A stretch of 64,000 bases of DNA from Pedobacter panaciterrae (lineage in GTDB: Bacteria; Bacteroidota; Bacteroidia; Sphingobacteriales; Sphingobacteriaceae), in assembly GCF_001636695.1 (NCBI RefSeq), contig NZ_LGEL01000003.1, positions 55,161-119,160 on the forward strand, given 5' to 3'. The notes under the pieces were generated by a model. It did not search any database. It was given only the letters and a program-made list of their open reading frames with translations, and was not told the origin of the DNA. Numbering within the stretch: the stretch's first letter is position 1; each line of letters starts with the position of its first letter. Below are positions 17,368 through 27,218 of this stretch, piece after piece. Both the position numbers and the translations under genes were made by a program.

Positions 17368-18057
17368 ATGGATGTTTTCGGTGAAGCTTTAAAAGACCAA
17401 TTTACAAAACCACCCGCTGAAACCTTATGGGTACATAATTCTTATGATGAACCGGAGGAAATGCCGGTTGATATTTACTTCAGAAATGAGGATGAAATGC
17501 CAGAGCTTGAACTTAAGGCTTTAGAACTTTGCAAAGGAAAAGTGCTTGATGTGGGTGCAGGTGTTGGTAGCCATGCCCTCATTTTGCAAAAACGCGGGTT
17601 AAATGTTACCGGCATGGATATTTCTGCCCCTGCGGTTACCATTATGAAACAACGCGGATTAAAACAAGCTATAGAAGGAAACATTCTTACCTATAAAGAA
17701 GATACCTATGACACACTCCTCTTTATGATGAATGGCATTGGCTTAACAGGATCAATTGCAGGGCTGAAGGCTTTTTTAAAACATGTTAAAAGCCTGCTAA
17801 ACCCTGGTGGCCAATTAGTATTTGATAGCTCAGATTTATCGTACCTATACCAGGAAATACCCTTCCCTCTTAACGGCTACTATGGTGAAGTGAGTTTCAG
17901 GTATGAATATAAAAGCGTTAAAGGCAATTGGTTTAAATGGGTGTATGTAGACCAAAAGACGCTAAAGGACATAGCTCAGCAATCTGGCTGGGATGCCGAA
18001 ATAATTTTTGAAGACGACAACGATCAATATTTAGCACGGTTAACATTAAGCAAATAA
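17368..18057 (+). CDS. Class I SAM-dependent methyltransferase
   Basis: 229 residues with the Rossmann motif I VLDVGAGVGSHALIL at about 58-73, motif II VTGMDIS near 83 and a motif IV-like DTLLFMMNGIGLTG near 112. About 55 N-terminal residues precede the fold. The acceptor molecule cannot be told. Starts 27 bp after the MBL gene and ends 5 bp before the sulfur-transporter pair. Confidence 0.82.
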   Translation: MDVFGEALKDQFTKPPAETLWVHNSYDEPEEMPVDIYFRNEDEMPELELKALELCKGKVLDVGAGVGSHALILQKRGLNVTGMDISAPAVTIMKQRGLKQAIEGNILTYKEDTYDTLLFMMNGIGLTGSIAGLKAFLKHVKSLLNPGGQLVFDSSDLSYLYQEIPFPLNGYYGEVSFRYEYKSVKGNWFKWVYVDQKTLKDIAQQSGWDAEIIFEDDNDQYLARLTLSK

Positions 18058-18062
18058 TAATT

Positions 18063-18620
18063 ATGCTTGAACTTATTAAACAACCCTGGCCATGGTACAC
18101 ATCGGGCCTGGCAATCAGTTTTATAATGGTAATTCTGATCTTTTTTGGGAAATCCTTTGGCTTTTCTTCAAACCTGCGAACCATGTGCAGTATGCTGGGA
18201 GCAGGAAAATGGGTAAGCTTTTTTAATTTTGACTGGAAGGCACAACGATGGAATTTACTTTTCCTGATTGGATCTGTAATTGGTGGCTTCATTTCTGCGA
18301 ACTGGCTTCAATCAGACGCTCCCTTAAATTTATCACAGGCGACAATCCATGACCTTCAAAAACTCAACATTAAGTTTGATGGAAACATTGTTCCCTCACA
18401 ATTATTTAACTGGGGGTTTCTGGCTACAGGAAAGGGCCTATTAATTTTTCTGGGTGGTGGATTCTTAATTGGCTTCGGAACACGTTATGCAGGTGGCTGC
18501 ACATCGGGCCATGCCATCAGTGGTTTATCTAACCTACAGCTTCCTTCTCTTATTGCGGTTATCGGCTTCTTTATAGGTGGGCTGGTAATGACTCACTTAA
18601 TCTTTCCACTCCTGTTTTAA
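18063..18620 (+). CDS. YeeE/YedE family sulfur-compound transporter, N-terminal half protein
   Basis: 185 residues, five or so hydrophobic helices, with the signature [20 protein letters not shown] around residue 138 that carries the conserved Cys used in thiosulfate or sulfur transfer. In E. coli the relatives YeeE/TsuA take up thiosulfate. This gene and the next encode the two halves of what is one protein elsewhere; spacing is 10 bp. Confidence 0.85.
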   Translation: MLELIKQPWPWYTSGLAISFIMVILIFFGKSFGFSSNLRTMCSMLGAGKWVSFFNFDWKAQRWNLLFLIGSVIGGFISANWLQSDAPLNLSQATIHDLQKLNIKFDGNIVPSQLFNWGFLATGKGLLIFLGGGFLIGFGTRYAGGCTSGHAISGLSNLQLPSLIAVIGFFIGGLVMTHLIFPLLF

Positions 18621-18630
18621 TCATTAACTC

Positions 18631-19047
18631 ATGATGAAATCACTTAAATATATTCTTGCCGGCACGTTGTTTGGCATTATTATGAGTAAATCAGAAGCCA
18701 TATCCTGGTACCGCATTCAGGAAATGTTTAGATTTCAATCGTTCCATATGTTCGGCATTATCGGCACCGCTGTAATTACAGGTATCATTGCGGTTTGGCT
18801 GATGAAAAAAATGAAATCCCGCGATGTTGAGGGAAACCCAATTTCATTTACAGATAAAGAAAAAACATGGCGCCGATATTTATTTGGCGGCACCATTTTT
18901 GGATTGGGATGGGCACTTACAGGAGCTTGTCCGGGTCCGGTTTTCGTACTGCTCGGACAAGGCTACCTGGTTATGATAGTAGTAATAATTGGTTCGCTAT
19001 TGGGCACATTCGTTTACGGCTTATTAAAAACCCGCTTACCTCATTAA
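18631..19047 (+). CDS. DUF6691 / YeeE-YedE family transporter, C-terminal half protein
   Basis: 138 residues with about four helices and the second signature, GWALTGACPGPVFVLLGQGY near residue 92, again with a conserved Cys. The partner of the preceding gene; together they form the PmpA/PmpB-like two-component transporter of thiosulfate or related sulfur anions. Its stop lies 1 bp from the convergent pepT stop. Confidence 0.85.
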   Translation: MMKSLKYILAGTLFGIIMSKSEAISWYRIQEMFRFQSFHMFGIIGTAVITGIIAVWLMKKMKSRDVEGNPISFTDKEKTWRRYLFGGTIFGLGWALTGACPGPVFVLLGQGYLVMIVVIIGSLLGTFVYGLLKTRLPH

Positions 19048-19048
19048 C

Positions 19049-20308
19049 CTAAGCTTTTTCTTCCCAAACAGAAGCAATGTTTACAATGGTTTGAACTGCT
19101 TTTTCCATGTCTTGTACTGAAACCCATTCTTGTTTACCATGAAAAGCGTGCTCTCCGGCAAAAATATTAGGACAAGGCAAACCCATAAATGAAAGACGGG
19201 AACCATCTGTACCACCTCTGATACTTTGTTGTTTAGGCACAATACCTGCTCTTTTAATTGCTTCAATTCCGTATTCAATTACCTGAGGATATTGATCCAA
19301 CACCTGCTTCATATTGCGGTACTGAGGGGTTATTTTTAGCTCATAAGTAGAATTTGGAAAATCCTCAATAATATTCTGAACTGTAGCATCCAATAATTCT
19401 CCGTTAGCACTTAATTCTTCATCATTAAAAGCGCGAAGAATAAAGCGAGCCTCAGCCTGCTCAACACTTCCCCCAAAAGTAACAGGATGGATAAACCCTT
19501 CTTTAAGTTCCGTCGACTCAGGAGAAAGGCAATCTGCTGGTAACGCACTAATTACGTCAGACAAGATCTTTATCGCACTCTCCATTTTTCCCTTCGCAAA
19601 CCCCGGATGCGTACTTACACCGTTTATGGTTAATACGGCTCCGTCAGCAGAAAATGTTTCATCCTCTATTGAGCCTAAAGTTTCACCATCAATTGTATAT
19701 CCAAAATCGGCACCGAGCTTTTTTAAGTCGGCTTTATCCACCCCACGTCCAATCTCTTCATCTGGTGTAAATAAGATCCTGATTTTTCCGTGTTTAATTT
19801 CAGGATGCGCCATTAAAAACGATGCTGTTTCCATGATTTCAGCTAGTCCGGCTTTATTATCTGCCCCCAGAAGTGTTGTTCCGCTTGCAGTAATAATATC
19901 ATTTCCTATCTGATCTTTTAAATCCGGATGTTCTTCCATTTTTAAAATAATGGACTCATCATCTGGAAGTACCAGGTCTTGCCCTTGATAATTGGAATGA
20001 ATAATAGGCTTTACATTTTTTCCGCTGCAATCAGGAGAAGTATCCATGTGCGAACAGAAACAAATTACAGGAACGTTTTTCTCAGTAGTAGAAGGAATGG
20101 TTGCGTACACATAACCAAAATCGTCAAGATGCGCATCTGTAATTCCCATTTCCAAAAGCTCTTCAACAAGAACCTTTCCCAGGTCCTTTTGCTTGGCTGT
20201 TGATGGAGTAGTTTCAGATAATGGATCTGACTGTGTATCAATTTGAACGTACTTTGTGAACCTACCTTGAAGTGTTTTGTTATTATTTTGATATTTTAGC
20301 ATATTCAT
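19049..20308 (-). CDS. pepT: Peptidase T (tripeptide aminopeptidase, M20B)
   Basis: 419 residues, normal for PepT. Zinc-site residues are visible in SHMDTSPD (near 86), LLGADNKAGLAEI (near 149), FTPDEEIGRG (near 183), TIDGETLG and the terminal GEHAFHGKQEW. It removes N-terminal residues from tripeptides in the cytoplasm. Two start codons are close together (MNMLKYQ); the first is used here. A TAACTTTG -7-like box at 20319-20326 on the minus strand is a possible promoter, though its -33 partner is at 22 nt rather than 19. Confidence 0.95.
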   Translation of the reverse strand: MNMLKYQNNNKTLQGRFTKYVQIDTQSDPLSETTPSTAKQKDLGKVLVEELLEMGITDAHLDDFGYVYATIPSTTEKNVPVICFCSHMDTSPDCSGKNVKPIIHSNYQGQDLVLPDDESIILKMEEHPDLKDQIGNDIITASGTTLLGADNKAGLAEIMETASFLMAHPEIKHGKIRILFTPDEEIGRGVDKADLKKLGADFGYTIDGETLGSIEDETFSADGAVLTINGVSTHPGFAKGKMESAIKILSDVISALPADCLSPESTELKEGFIHPVTFGGSVEQAEARFILRAFNDEELSANGELLDATVQNIIEDFPNSTYELKITPQYRNMKQVLDQYPQVIEYGIEAIKRAGIVPKQQSIRGGTDGSRLSFMGLPCPNIFAGEHAFHGKQEWVSVQDMEKAVQTIVNIASVWEEKA

Positions 20309-20367
20309 ATAGAAAAAACAAAGTTATATAAGATTATTAAATAGGTTCCAAACTTAAAGAAGAAACT

Positions 20368-21006
20368 TTGAAAACAACATTTATCTCACTCCTTGCTCTT
20401 TTACTTTGTTTAACTGCTACAGCACAATCTAATTTTTACAAACTTAGCCTCGGTGGCGGTGCCGGCCTTACCCAATCATTTACAGACTATGAAAAACACA
20501 AATTTGGAAAGACTATTTATGGCGTCGGCGAGTTCTTTTTTACTCCTTTTATCAGTCTTGGGGGAGAAGGACAAATAGGCCGGATTAAAGGTGAGGATAA
20601 TGACCTGTCCAAAAAAAGCTTTCTCAACTCTTATAAGTCACTTACCATTAATGGTAAACTGTATATGGGAGCTATCATTGATTATAAAAGGAATGCTTTT
20701 TCAAACACCATCAAAGGGCTTTATTTAGGCGCTGGCTTGGGAGGTATATTAAATAATGTAAGTGGGGCCAAACCACCTAAAACAAAAGACATCATCGTTC
20801 CCGTTAATCTTGGTTATACCTATTATTTCCCGGACAGATCAGGATATTATAGATATGGAATTAACGTTAACTACCAAAGCACTGTCAGCCTTGATGGGGG
20901 AATAGATGGATTGGAAACCTCCCATACAGATCTGTACACCTATTTTTCTTTAGGTATAAGATATCAGTTCGGCCCAATGGGGCTCTCAAGAAAAACGCTC
21001 TATTAA
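20368..21006 (+). CDS. Outer-membrane beta-barrel protein
   Basis: 212 residues with a TTG start at 20368 after an A/G-rich stretch; no ATG fits. Signal peptide to about residue 20 (TATAQ), then alternating Gly/aromatic strands (LSLGGGAGLTQSF, FFTPFISLGGEGQIG, YRYGINVNYQS, YFSLGIRYQFG), the look of a small 8-10-strand barrel. Function unknown. Divergent from pepT and 26 bp upstream of the M14 peptidase gene. Confidence 0.72.
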   Translation: MKTTFISLLALLLCLTATAQSNFYKLSLGGGAGLTQSFTDYEKHKFGKTIYGVGEFFFTPFISLGGEGQIGRIKGEDNDLSKKSFLNSYKSLTINGKLYMGAIIDYKRNAFSNTIKGLYLGAGLGGILNNVSGAKPPKTKDIIVPVNLGYTYYFPDRSGYYRYGINVNYQSTVSLDGGIDGLETSHTDLYTYFSLGIRYQFGPMGLSRKTLY

Positions 21007-21032
21007 ATTAATATTGGCCGCCTCAACTATAA

Positions 21033-22772
21033 ATGAAGGACTACCTCACCATCTTACTCTTATTAATAGCAATGGATACATCAGCACAATTAACGCCTTA
21101 TGAATTAAGCGGAAAAAAAGAAACTGCTACTTATTATGAAGCCATTAAGCATTATGAGCAATTAGATAAAGTATATGAACAGGCAAAGTTACTTAGCTAT
21201 GGAAGCACTGACTTTGGAAAACCCCTGCATCTTTTGGTGCTATCAAAAGATAAAATATTTGACCCTATTGCCATAAGAAAAAGCAATAAGCGTATTTTAC
21301 TAATAAACAACGGCATACACCCTGGAGAACCGGAAGGTATAGATGCCAGTATGATGCTGGCGAGAGATTTATTGAAAGGGGACTTATTACCTAAAGACGT
21401 AGTAATTTGTATCATTCCTGTTTACAATATAGATGGCAGTTTTAACCGAACAGGTACCTCAAGAGCAAACCAGAATGGCCCCGTTGCCTATGGTTTTAGA
21501 GGAAATAGTAAAAACTACGACCTGAACAGAGATTTCATAAAAACAGATTCTAAGAACTCGCATTCTTTCCAGGAAATTTTCAATATCTGGCAACCTGAAA
21601 TATTCGTAGATACGCACACAAGCAACGGTGCAGACTATCAATACGTAATGACACTTATTCCAACCCATAAGGACAAGCTAAACCCTATCTTATCCGGGTA
21701 CATGACGAAAACCATGCTGCCAGCTTTATATGAGGGAATGAAAAAAGCCGGCTTTGAAATGATCCCTTATGTAAATTCTATTGAAGAGACACCGGATGCA
21801 GGGATCACAGGTTTTTTAGAATCTGCGAGGTACTCTACCGGCTACACAACGCTGCACAATACAATTGGTTTTATGCCAGAAACTCATATGTTAAAGGATT
21901 ACGATAAGAGGGTTGATGCAACATATCACCTTTTGCAGATTTATATTGACATTGTAGTTCGGGATGCAAGGATAATTGGAGAGAATAAACGAAATGCAGA
22001 TGAAACAATTGCAAAACAAACAACATTTCCAATAGAATGGAAACTCGATAAAAATGTTGCGGAAGACCTGGAATTTAAAGGATATTCTGCAAAACAAAAA
22101 CCAAGTGAAGTAAGTGGATTAGATCGCCTGTATTATGACAGAAATGAACCTTATACCAAAACCATAAAATACTGGAATACCTATCAGTCATCTGTTACCA
22201 TTACAAAGCCCATTGCGTATATTATTCCAAAAGCATGGGACAAGGTAATTGACCTGTTAAAGCTTAACAATGTAAAAGTACAGCAACTACAGAAGGACAC
22301 TCAAATCGATATTGAGTCGTATTACATCACTGATTTTAAAACTGTAAGCAGTCCATTTGAAGGACATTACCTGCATTCTAATGTAAAAGTTAACCCCCTA
22401 AAACAGCATTTACAGTTTTACGAAGGCGATTATGTAGTTTATACAAACCAACCGGTTAACAGATACATTATTGAAACACTTGAGCCGCAAGCAATGGATT
22501 CATTTTTTAACTGGAATTTCTTTGATGCCATACTCGGAATGAAAGAGCACTTCAGTGCTTATGTTTTTGAAGATACTGCTGCAGAACTTTTAAAACAGAA
22601 CCCTGAGCTAAAGAAAAAACTTGATGCACAGAAGGCCCTGGACAGCAGTTTTAGTAAAAATGCTGAGGCACAGCTTGACTTTGTCTATAAAAATTCTGAT
22701 TATTACGAAAAAACTCACTCCCGTTACCCCATAGCCCGTCTGGTAAACGACACTAACTTAATCCTTAAATAA
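21033..22772 (+). CDS. M14-family zinc carboxypeptidase-like protein
   Basis: 579 residues, signal peptide to about residue 19 (TSAQ). Peptidase M14 zinc ligands H96 and E99 (NNGIHPGEPEG) and H195 (VDTHTSNGADY), substrate-binding NYDLNRDF near 161, and a likely catalytic Glu in GFMPETHML. The C-terminal 250 residues are an extra domain without a recognised family. Periplasmic peptide or peptidoglycan-peptide cleavage is expected. Ends 2 bp before the rhomboid gene. Confidence 0.87.
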   Translation: MKDYLTILLLLIAMDTSAQLTPYELSGKKETATYYEAIKHYEQLDKVYEQAKLLSYGSTDFGKPLHLLVLSKDKIFDPIAIRKSNKRILLINNGIHPGEPEGIDASMMLARDLLKGDLLPKDVVICIIPVYNIDGSFNRTGTSRANQNGPVAYGFRGNSKNYDLNRDFIKTDSKNSHSFQEIFNIWQPEIFVDTHTSNGADYQYVMTLIPTHKDKLNPILSGYMTKTMLPALYEGMKKAGFEMIPYVNSIEETPDAGITGFLESARYSTGYTTLHNTIGFMPETHMLKDYDKRVDATYHLLQIYIDIVVRDARIIGENKRNADETIAKQTTFPIEWKLDKNVAEDLEFKGYSAKQKPSEVSGLDRLYYDRNEPYTKTIKYWNTYQSSVTITKPIAYIIPKAWDKVIDLLKLNNVKVQQLQKDTQIDIESYYITDFKTVSSPFEGHYLHSNVKVNPLKQHLQFYEGDYVVYTNQPVNRYIIETLEPQAMDSFFNWNFFDAILGMKEHFSAYVFEDTAAELLKQNPELKKKLDAQKALDSSFSKNAEAQLDFVYKNSDYYEKTHSRYPIARLVNDTNLILK

Positions 22773-22774
22773 GA

Positions 22775-23392
22775 ATGGAATACCTTCAGCATACACCAGT
22801 AGCCTCAATAATATTTGTCTTTACTATCATAACAAGTATATACGCCTTCAATGACCCCGGGTTATTTGGTAAGTTTATGTTGCATCCGTATAGTGTGTCT
22901 CGCAGACATAAAGTTTATACTCTTGTAACAAGTGGATTGATTCATGCAGATTGGATGCACTTGATCTTTAATATGATGACCTTCTTTTTCTTTGCTTTTC
23001 AACTCGAAGCAATGATAGGATCATGGCAGTTTGGTGTAGTCTATTTTATGGGTTTAATTTTAAGTGACATCCCATCTGTTATAAAGCACAAAAACGACAT
23101 GTGGTACAATAGTCTTGGAGCCTCAGGAGCAATAAGTGCGGTATTGTTTAGCTATATTCTATTTCAGCCGTTCTCTTCAATGATTATATTCCCTCTGCCT
23201 ATTCCAATCTGGGCAATAATATTTGGTCCTTTATACCTGCTGTACTGTGTATATGCATCCAGACAATCAAGAGATAATATAAACCATGATGCACACTTTT
23301 TTGGTGCACTTGCAGGTTTAATTGTAACTGTATTAATTGTTCCTGGAGCGATTCCTCACTTCCTGAGCCAGCTAATAGCCAAAATAGGTTAA
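22775..23392 (+). CDS. Rhomboid-family intramembrane serine protease
   Basis: 205 residues with six hydrophobic helices. The rhomboid signature is complete: H62xxxN66 in the second helix (HLIFNMM), catalytic Ser117 in GASG and catalytic His174 in AHFFGALAG. Cleaves single-pass membrane proteins in the inner membrane. Tightly coupled to the M14 gene (2 bp) and overlapping the convergent unknown gene by 4 bp. Confidence 0.92.
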   Translation: MEYLQHTPVASIIFVFTIITSIYAFNDPGLFGKFMLHPYSVSRRHKVYTLVTSGLIHADWMHLIFNMMTFFFFAFQLEAMIGSWQFGVVYFMGLILSDIPSVIKHKNDMWYNSLGASGAISAVLFSYILFQPFSSMIIFPLPIPIWAIIFGPLYLLYCVYASRQSRDNINHDAHFFGALAGLIVTVLIVPGAIPHFLSQLIAKIG

Positions 23393-24378
23393 GTAGTAGC
23401 CGGTAAGCTGGGTGGGTTAAAATAGCTGATTGGATTTGTAGGATCTTTAATTATCTCAAAAAGCGTGTGATCCCATGGTTTCCAAAAATCCTGTAATACC
23501 TGCGCATAGGTTTTATGTTGCCAATGATCAAAAAGAGCCTTATTTAAGGTCCCCCTTAATGGCATTGCATCAATGTAAATTGAACCTTCAACTGGCAATA
23601 TTGCATATTCCGGTAACCTGTTAAACAGATATGCTGAATAGAAAAACCTTGCGCAAAGCTCTTCAAATTGCTGTGGCGAGAGTGCTGTATCACCAATTTG
23701 ATCCAACAACTCCTGATGATATTTTTTATTTGTTCCATTATCCTGCAAGCAGGCGATAATGCCAAAGTCTTTTAATTTCAAAGAAAATGTCATTGTATTG
23801 ATTTCATCCCTGAAACTAAAAGCAGTATCATGTTGTTCCAATGGAACTACTATTATCGACCATGGGGCAAAATCTTCAAATACTACATCTGTGTAAATCC
23901 CCTGAATCATGGTATGCAGATTCCCAAACTTATGCATCAGTCCTTGCGACATATTTACTCCGTCAGCACTTAACTGTTGCTGACGAACAGCTGCGTTCAT
24001 TTCTACATAAATAAGACTATACATCATCTTACCTATCCATCTAAACAACTCAACCTGTTCTAGTTCAGAAACGCCCTCATAACCCTTTAAAAAAGCACTG
24101 TGAATCTTCTCTTCCAAAGGTTCAATAAAGTGAGTTAATACCTCAGTATTACATGGAACTTTTAAGCTATTGTATGAACGAACACTTTCATCAAGCAATT
24201 TAATTTGCTCCTCTCCACTAAAGTTAGCCACTTTCAAAAGCCACTCAGGTAAAATACTGATCTCTGTTATAGGCGTAGAAAATGTATCTCCACTAAGAAA
24301 GCAGTTTTTATACTTAAAATCGAAGTTTTTAAACGGTTGATATATTGTGCTATTCATACAAGGCGCAATATTAGGCAT
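23389..24378 (-). CDS. Conserved protein of unknown function
   Basis: 329 residues, no signal peptide and no domain I recognise. Mixed composition with many aromatic residues; a PWSIIVVPLEQHD stretch near 176 and FWKPWDHTLFEIIKDP near 297. The ATG at 24378 is listed, but the Met at residue 8 (24357) is an equally good start. Overlaps the rhomboid stop by 4 bp in convergent orientation. Confidence 0.72.
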   Translation of the reverse strand: MPNIAPCMNSTIYQPFKNFDFKYKNCFLSGDTFSTPITEISILPEWLLKVANFSGEEQIKLLDESVRSYNSLKVPCNTEVLTHFIEPLEEKIHSAFLKGYEGVSELEQVELFRWIGKMMYSLIYVEMNAAVRQQQLSADGVNMSQGLMHKFGNLHTMIQGIYTDVVFEDFAPWSIIVVPLEQHDTAFSFRDEINTMTFSLKLKDFGIIACLQDNGTNKKYHQELLDQIGDTALSPQQFEELCARFFYSAYLFNRLPEYAILPVEGSIYIDAMPLRGTLNKALFDHWQHKTYAQVLQDFWKPWDHTLFEIIKDPTNPISYFNPPSLPATT

Positions 24379-24445
24379 ATTATTTTTACATTAGTGGCGG
24401 CGCTCATTTTTTTAACTTTGATATTACTTAAAGCTTTTTTAGCTC

Positions 24446-25483
24446 ATGCAGGTAAACACAAAACCATATCAGCTGGAATTAAAACATCCATTTTCTATTG
24501 CCAAATTCTCGAGAACAAGCACCCCGATTATGCTGATAAAGCTTACTTACGAAGGTATTGACGGATATGGTGAAGCGTCAATGGTTCCTTATATGGGCGA
24601 AAATTTGGAAAGTGCTTCTGCTTTTTTAAACAAAATAGATTGGAAAAGATTCGTTTACCCCTTTGATTTCAGGGAAATAATAGAATATCTGGATGGTATT
24701 GACAGTGGTTGCCCTGCCATAAAAGCGGCAATAGACATTGCATTAAATGATATAAACGGCAAGATTTTAAATAAGCCATGCTATGAAATTTATGGCACTG
24801 TTCCACAAAAAATGCCTGTAACTTCTTATACTATCGGCATTGATACCCCAGAAGTAATAAGGGAAAAAGTTGCAGATGCGGAGGGCTTTAAGGTGCTAAA
24901 AATAAAACTTGGAAGGGATAATGATAAAGAGTTGATTAACACCATTAGAAGCGTAAGTAATTTGCCACTATACATTGATGCCAATCAGGGCTGGAAAGAC
25001 AAAGCTGAGGCTATTGATATGATCTATTGGCTGCACGACAAGGGAGCGTTACTGATAGAACAGCCGATGGATAAAACCAATCTTGATGGAAATGCCTGGC
25101 TAACTGGCAGAAGTCCAATTCCTATACTGGCTGATGAAGCAGTACAGCGTTTATCAGATATGGGTGTGTTGAAAGGCGCTTATCATGGTATTAATGTAAA
25201 GCTCATGAAAAGTGCCGGCATGTATGAAGCCCATCAAATGATTCTTAAAGCACGTTCTTTTGGAATGAAGGTTCTGATTGGATGTATGAGCGAAACTTCT
25301 TGTGCCACACAAGCTGGAATTGCCCTTGCTCCTTTATGCGACTGGGCAGATTTAGATGGCCCATGGTTAACCACCAATAATCCTTTTAAAGCTCCGGAAA
25401 TGGTGGCCGGCAAATATTTATTGAAATCCCTCCCCGGCCTTGGCCTGGAAGGGATTCCTGAAGGTCTTTTTATTTCTTCTTAA
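24446..25483 (+). CDS. Dipeptide epimerase (L-Ala-D/L-Glu type, enolase superfamily)
   Basis: 345 residues. Enolase-superfamily active site: KIKLG Lys pair near 151-153, D in YIDANQGW, E in LIEQP, D in ILADEA, Lys in INVKLMKSAG, and the DWADLDGPW motif with the DxD pair that binds the dipeptide amino group, which marks dipeptide epimerases. Acts in the cytoplasm on murein-derived or dietary dipeptides. Neighbours include PepT, M14 and M28 peptidases, a coherent peptide-processing set. Confidence 0.9.
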   Translation: MQVNTKPYQLELKHPFSIAKFSRTSTPIMLIKLTYEGIDGYGEASMVPYMGENLESASAFLNKIDWKRFVYPFDFREIIEYLDGIDSGCPAIKAAIDIALNDINGKILNKPCYEIYGTVPQKMPVTSYTIGIDTPEVIREKVADAEGFKVLKIKLGRDNDKELINTIRSVSNLPLYIDANQGWKDKAEAIDMIYWLHDKGALLIEQPMDKTNLDGNAWLTGRSPIPILADEAVQRLSDMGVLKGAYHGINVKLMKSAGMYEAHQMILKARSFGMKVLIGCMSETSCATQAGIALAPLCDWADLDGPWLTTNNPFKAPEMVAGKYLLKSLPGLGLEGIPEGLFISS

Positions 25484-25658
25484 GGGTACTCCGCATCTCT
25501 TTTATGAGTTGAAGCTTTTGATATAGAAAAAATCCTGCAGTAGCCACAAAAAGTGCTACTAATAAGTATTTTTCATTTTTAAAAGCCCAAAATACCCCAT
25601 AACCCGATACGATAACGCCCAGATTGTAAAAAACGTTTAAAGCGATTTTCTTTCCCAT
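25470..25658 (-). CDS. Small two-helix membrane protein (DUF6358-like)
   Basis: 62 residues, two hydrophobic helices (about 8-25 and 30-47) and a Lys-rich tail. It resembles the small DUF6358 proteins of Sphingobacteriaceae, from memory only. Lies 3 bp downstream of the rhodanese gene and overlaps the convergent epimerase end by 14 bp. Confidence 0.65.
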   Translation of the reverse strand: MGKKIALNVFYNLGVIVSGYGVFWAFKNEKYLLVALFVATAGFFLYQKLQLIKEMRSTLKKK

Positions 25659-25661
25659 ATG

Positions 25662-25982
25662 CTAGTAAACAGGCATATCAGGATCAAACGCTTCTTGCCA
25701 AGCCAGAATGCCACCTTTAAGGTTATATAAATTGGTTAAACCAAGTTGCTGCTCCAATTGCATTACAGCTGCTGCACTTCTTTTACCACTTCTGCACTGC
25801 ATAATTACTGGTTTATCAGTAGCAATTTTATCCGCTTCAATTAAAATACCACCCAAAGGGATATTCTCTCCGTTAAGGTTTGATGTTTCATACTCAAATG
25901 GCTCTCTAACATCGATCAATTGAAAATCTTCATTGTTATCAATCTTTGCTTTGAGCTCCTCAACCGTTATTTCCTTAATCAT
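25662..25982 (-). CDS. Rhodanese-like domain protein
   Basis: 106 residues, a single rhodanese domain with LIDVREPFEYETSNL near 23 and active-site loop MQCRSGKRSAAA near 82 containing the catalytic Cys. Cytoplasmic sulfur transfer or persulfide carrier. First gene of a two-gene unit with the small membrane protein. Confidence 0.9.
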   Translation of the reverse strand: MIKEITVEELKAKIDNNEDFQLIDVREPFEYETSNLNGENIPLGGILIEADKIATDKPVIMQCRSGKRSAAAVMQLEQQLGLTNLYNLKGGILAWQEAFDPDMPVY

Positions 25983-26127
25983 ATTATTTCGATTTTTTCA
26001 AACTTAGATAAAGTTACGCAAGTATCCATAATTGTAGCAGGAAACATTACAAAAAAGTGAATATCTGTAACAACTAGGTATGTCGGGCGTTTAATAGTAA
26101 GTCTTTGCTAACTTTGGTTTTAACATC

Positions 26128-27213
26128 ATGAATTCAATATCACGTTTCTTTTGGTTTTGTTCAGGAGTACACATTGCTACTCTGGAAAAACATCCTACAG
26201 AACACAATAAGTATTTCGGCATTGGAGCCACCATTTTCTTTACCGGATTGTTTGCTGCGCTTTCTGGCGGATATGCTATGTACTTTGTATTTAAAGGGGA
26301 TTCAACGGCGCTCCCTTTTGCCTTTCTTTTTGGATTAATATGGGGGCTCGCTATTTTCAATATGGATCGTTACATCGTGTCCAGTATCAATAAAAGTGCT
26401 TCTACCGGCAAACAATTACTACAGGCTACCCCCCGTATTTTACTGGCCATCATGATCGGGATTGTCATATCGCGTCCACTGGAGCTAAAAATATTCGACA
26501 AGGAGATCAAGGAACGCCTAAAGGTTACTTATCTAAACAACCAGCGTTCTAAAATAGACACGCTCAATGCAGCTTTTGGCAATAAATATAAAATTGAACT
26601 CGCTAAACTCAAAGAAACAAAAGCTCAGCGCGACTCCATGGAGAGTGCAATAAAGACAGACAGGCAAAAGCTAAACTTCGAAATCTTTGGAAACAAAACA
26701 ACTGAGACTTCCGGAATTATGGGATATGGGCCCTATGCTAAAAGAAAAGAAGCAGAATTGAAGCAGCGGGAACAAGATCTGGATACATTATCAGCAGGAG
26801 TCAGAAAACTCGAGGATTTTGTAGATGGCAGAAAACAGTTTGACGGCCTGATGAGTGAGAAATTATACACTACTAAACAATTAGATAGCCTAACAAGCAT
26901 TGCAGGTTTTGCCGACAGGAACTCTGCCCTCGGTCAGCTAAGTATTGGTCCCAATGGTAAAAAAGATGTAAATACTTCACTCGCAATAACGTTTATTGGC
27001 ATGTTATTTATTTTCTTTGAATGTTTACCTGTTTTTGTTAAATTGATGAGCAGTAGAGGACCGTATGACAGATCTGTAGAAAACATAGAAACTGCACAGA
27101 TACACGAATCCGACAAAGACAAAGATTATGAAATAACTGTTATGGACGGGGTTCATAACGCACGTGTTTCAACGGAGATAAACAAGAGAAAAAACGCATT
27201 GAATTCTAACTAA
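26128..27213 (+). CDS. DUF4407 membrane protein
   Basis: 361 residues. Three N-terminal helices (about 29-53, 62-82, 92-115), a long coiled coil at about 125-265 (Lys/Glu/Gln-rich), and a fourth helix near 287-308 (LAITFIGMLFIFFECLPVF). The WFCSGVHI start and the NMDRYIVSSI motif are DUF4407 features. Function unknown. Followed by the M28 peptidase after 5 bp. Confidence 0.85.
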   Translation: MNSISRFFWFCSGVHIATLEKHPTEHNKYFGIGATIFFTGLFAALSGGYAMYFVFKGDSTALPFAFLFGLIWGLAIFNMDRYIVSSINKSASTGKQLLQATPRILLAIMIGIVISRPLELKIFDKEIKERLKVTYLNNQRSKIDTLNAAFGNKYKIELAKLKETKAQRDSMESAIKTDRQKLNFEIFGNKTTETSGIMGYGPYAKRKEAELKQREQDLDTLSAGVRKLEDFVDGRKQFDGLMSEKLYTTKQLDSLTSIAGFADRNSALGQLSIGPNGKKDVNTSLAITFIGMLFIFFECLPVFVKLMSSRGPYDRSVENIETAQIHESDKDKDYEITVMDGVHNARVSTEINKRKNALNSN

Positions 27214-27218
27214 CATAT

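Noticed and set aside
25999-26006. TAAGTTTG box upstream of the rhodanese gene
   Set aside because: It fits the -7 consensus on the minus strand, but no -33 element is at a usable distance; not strong enough to list.
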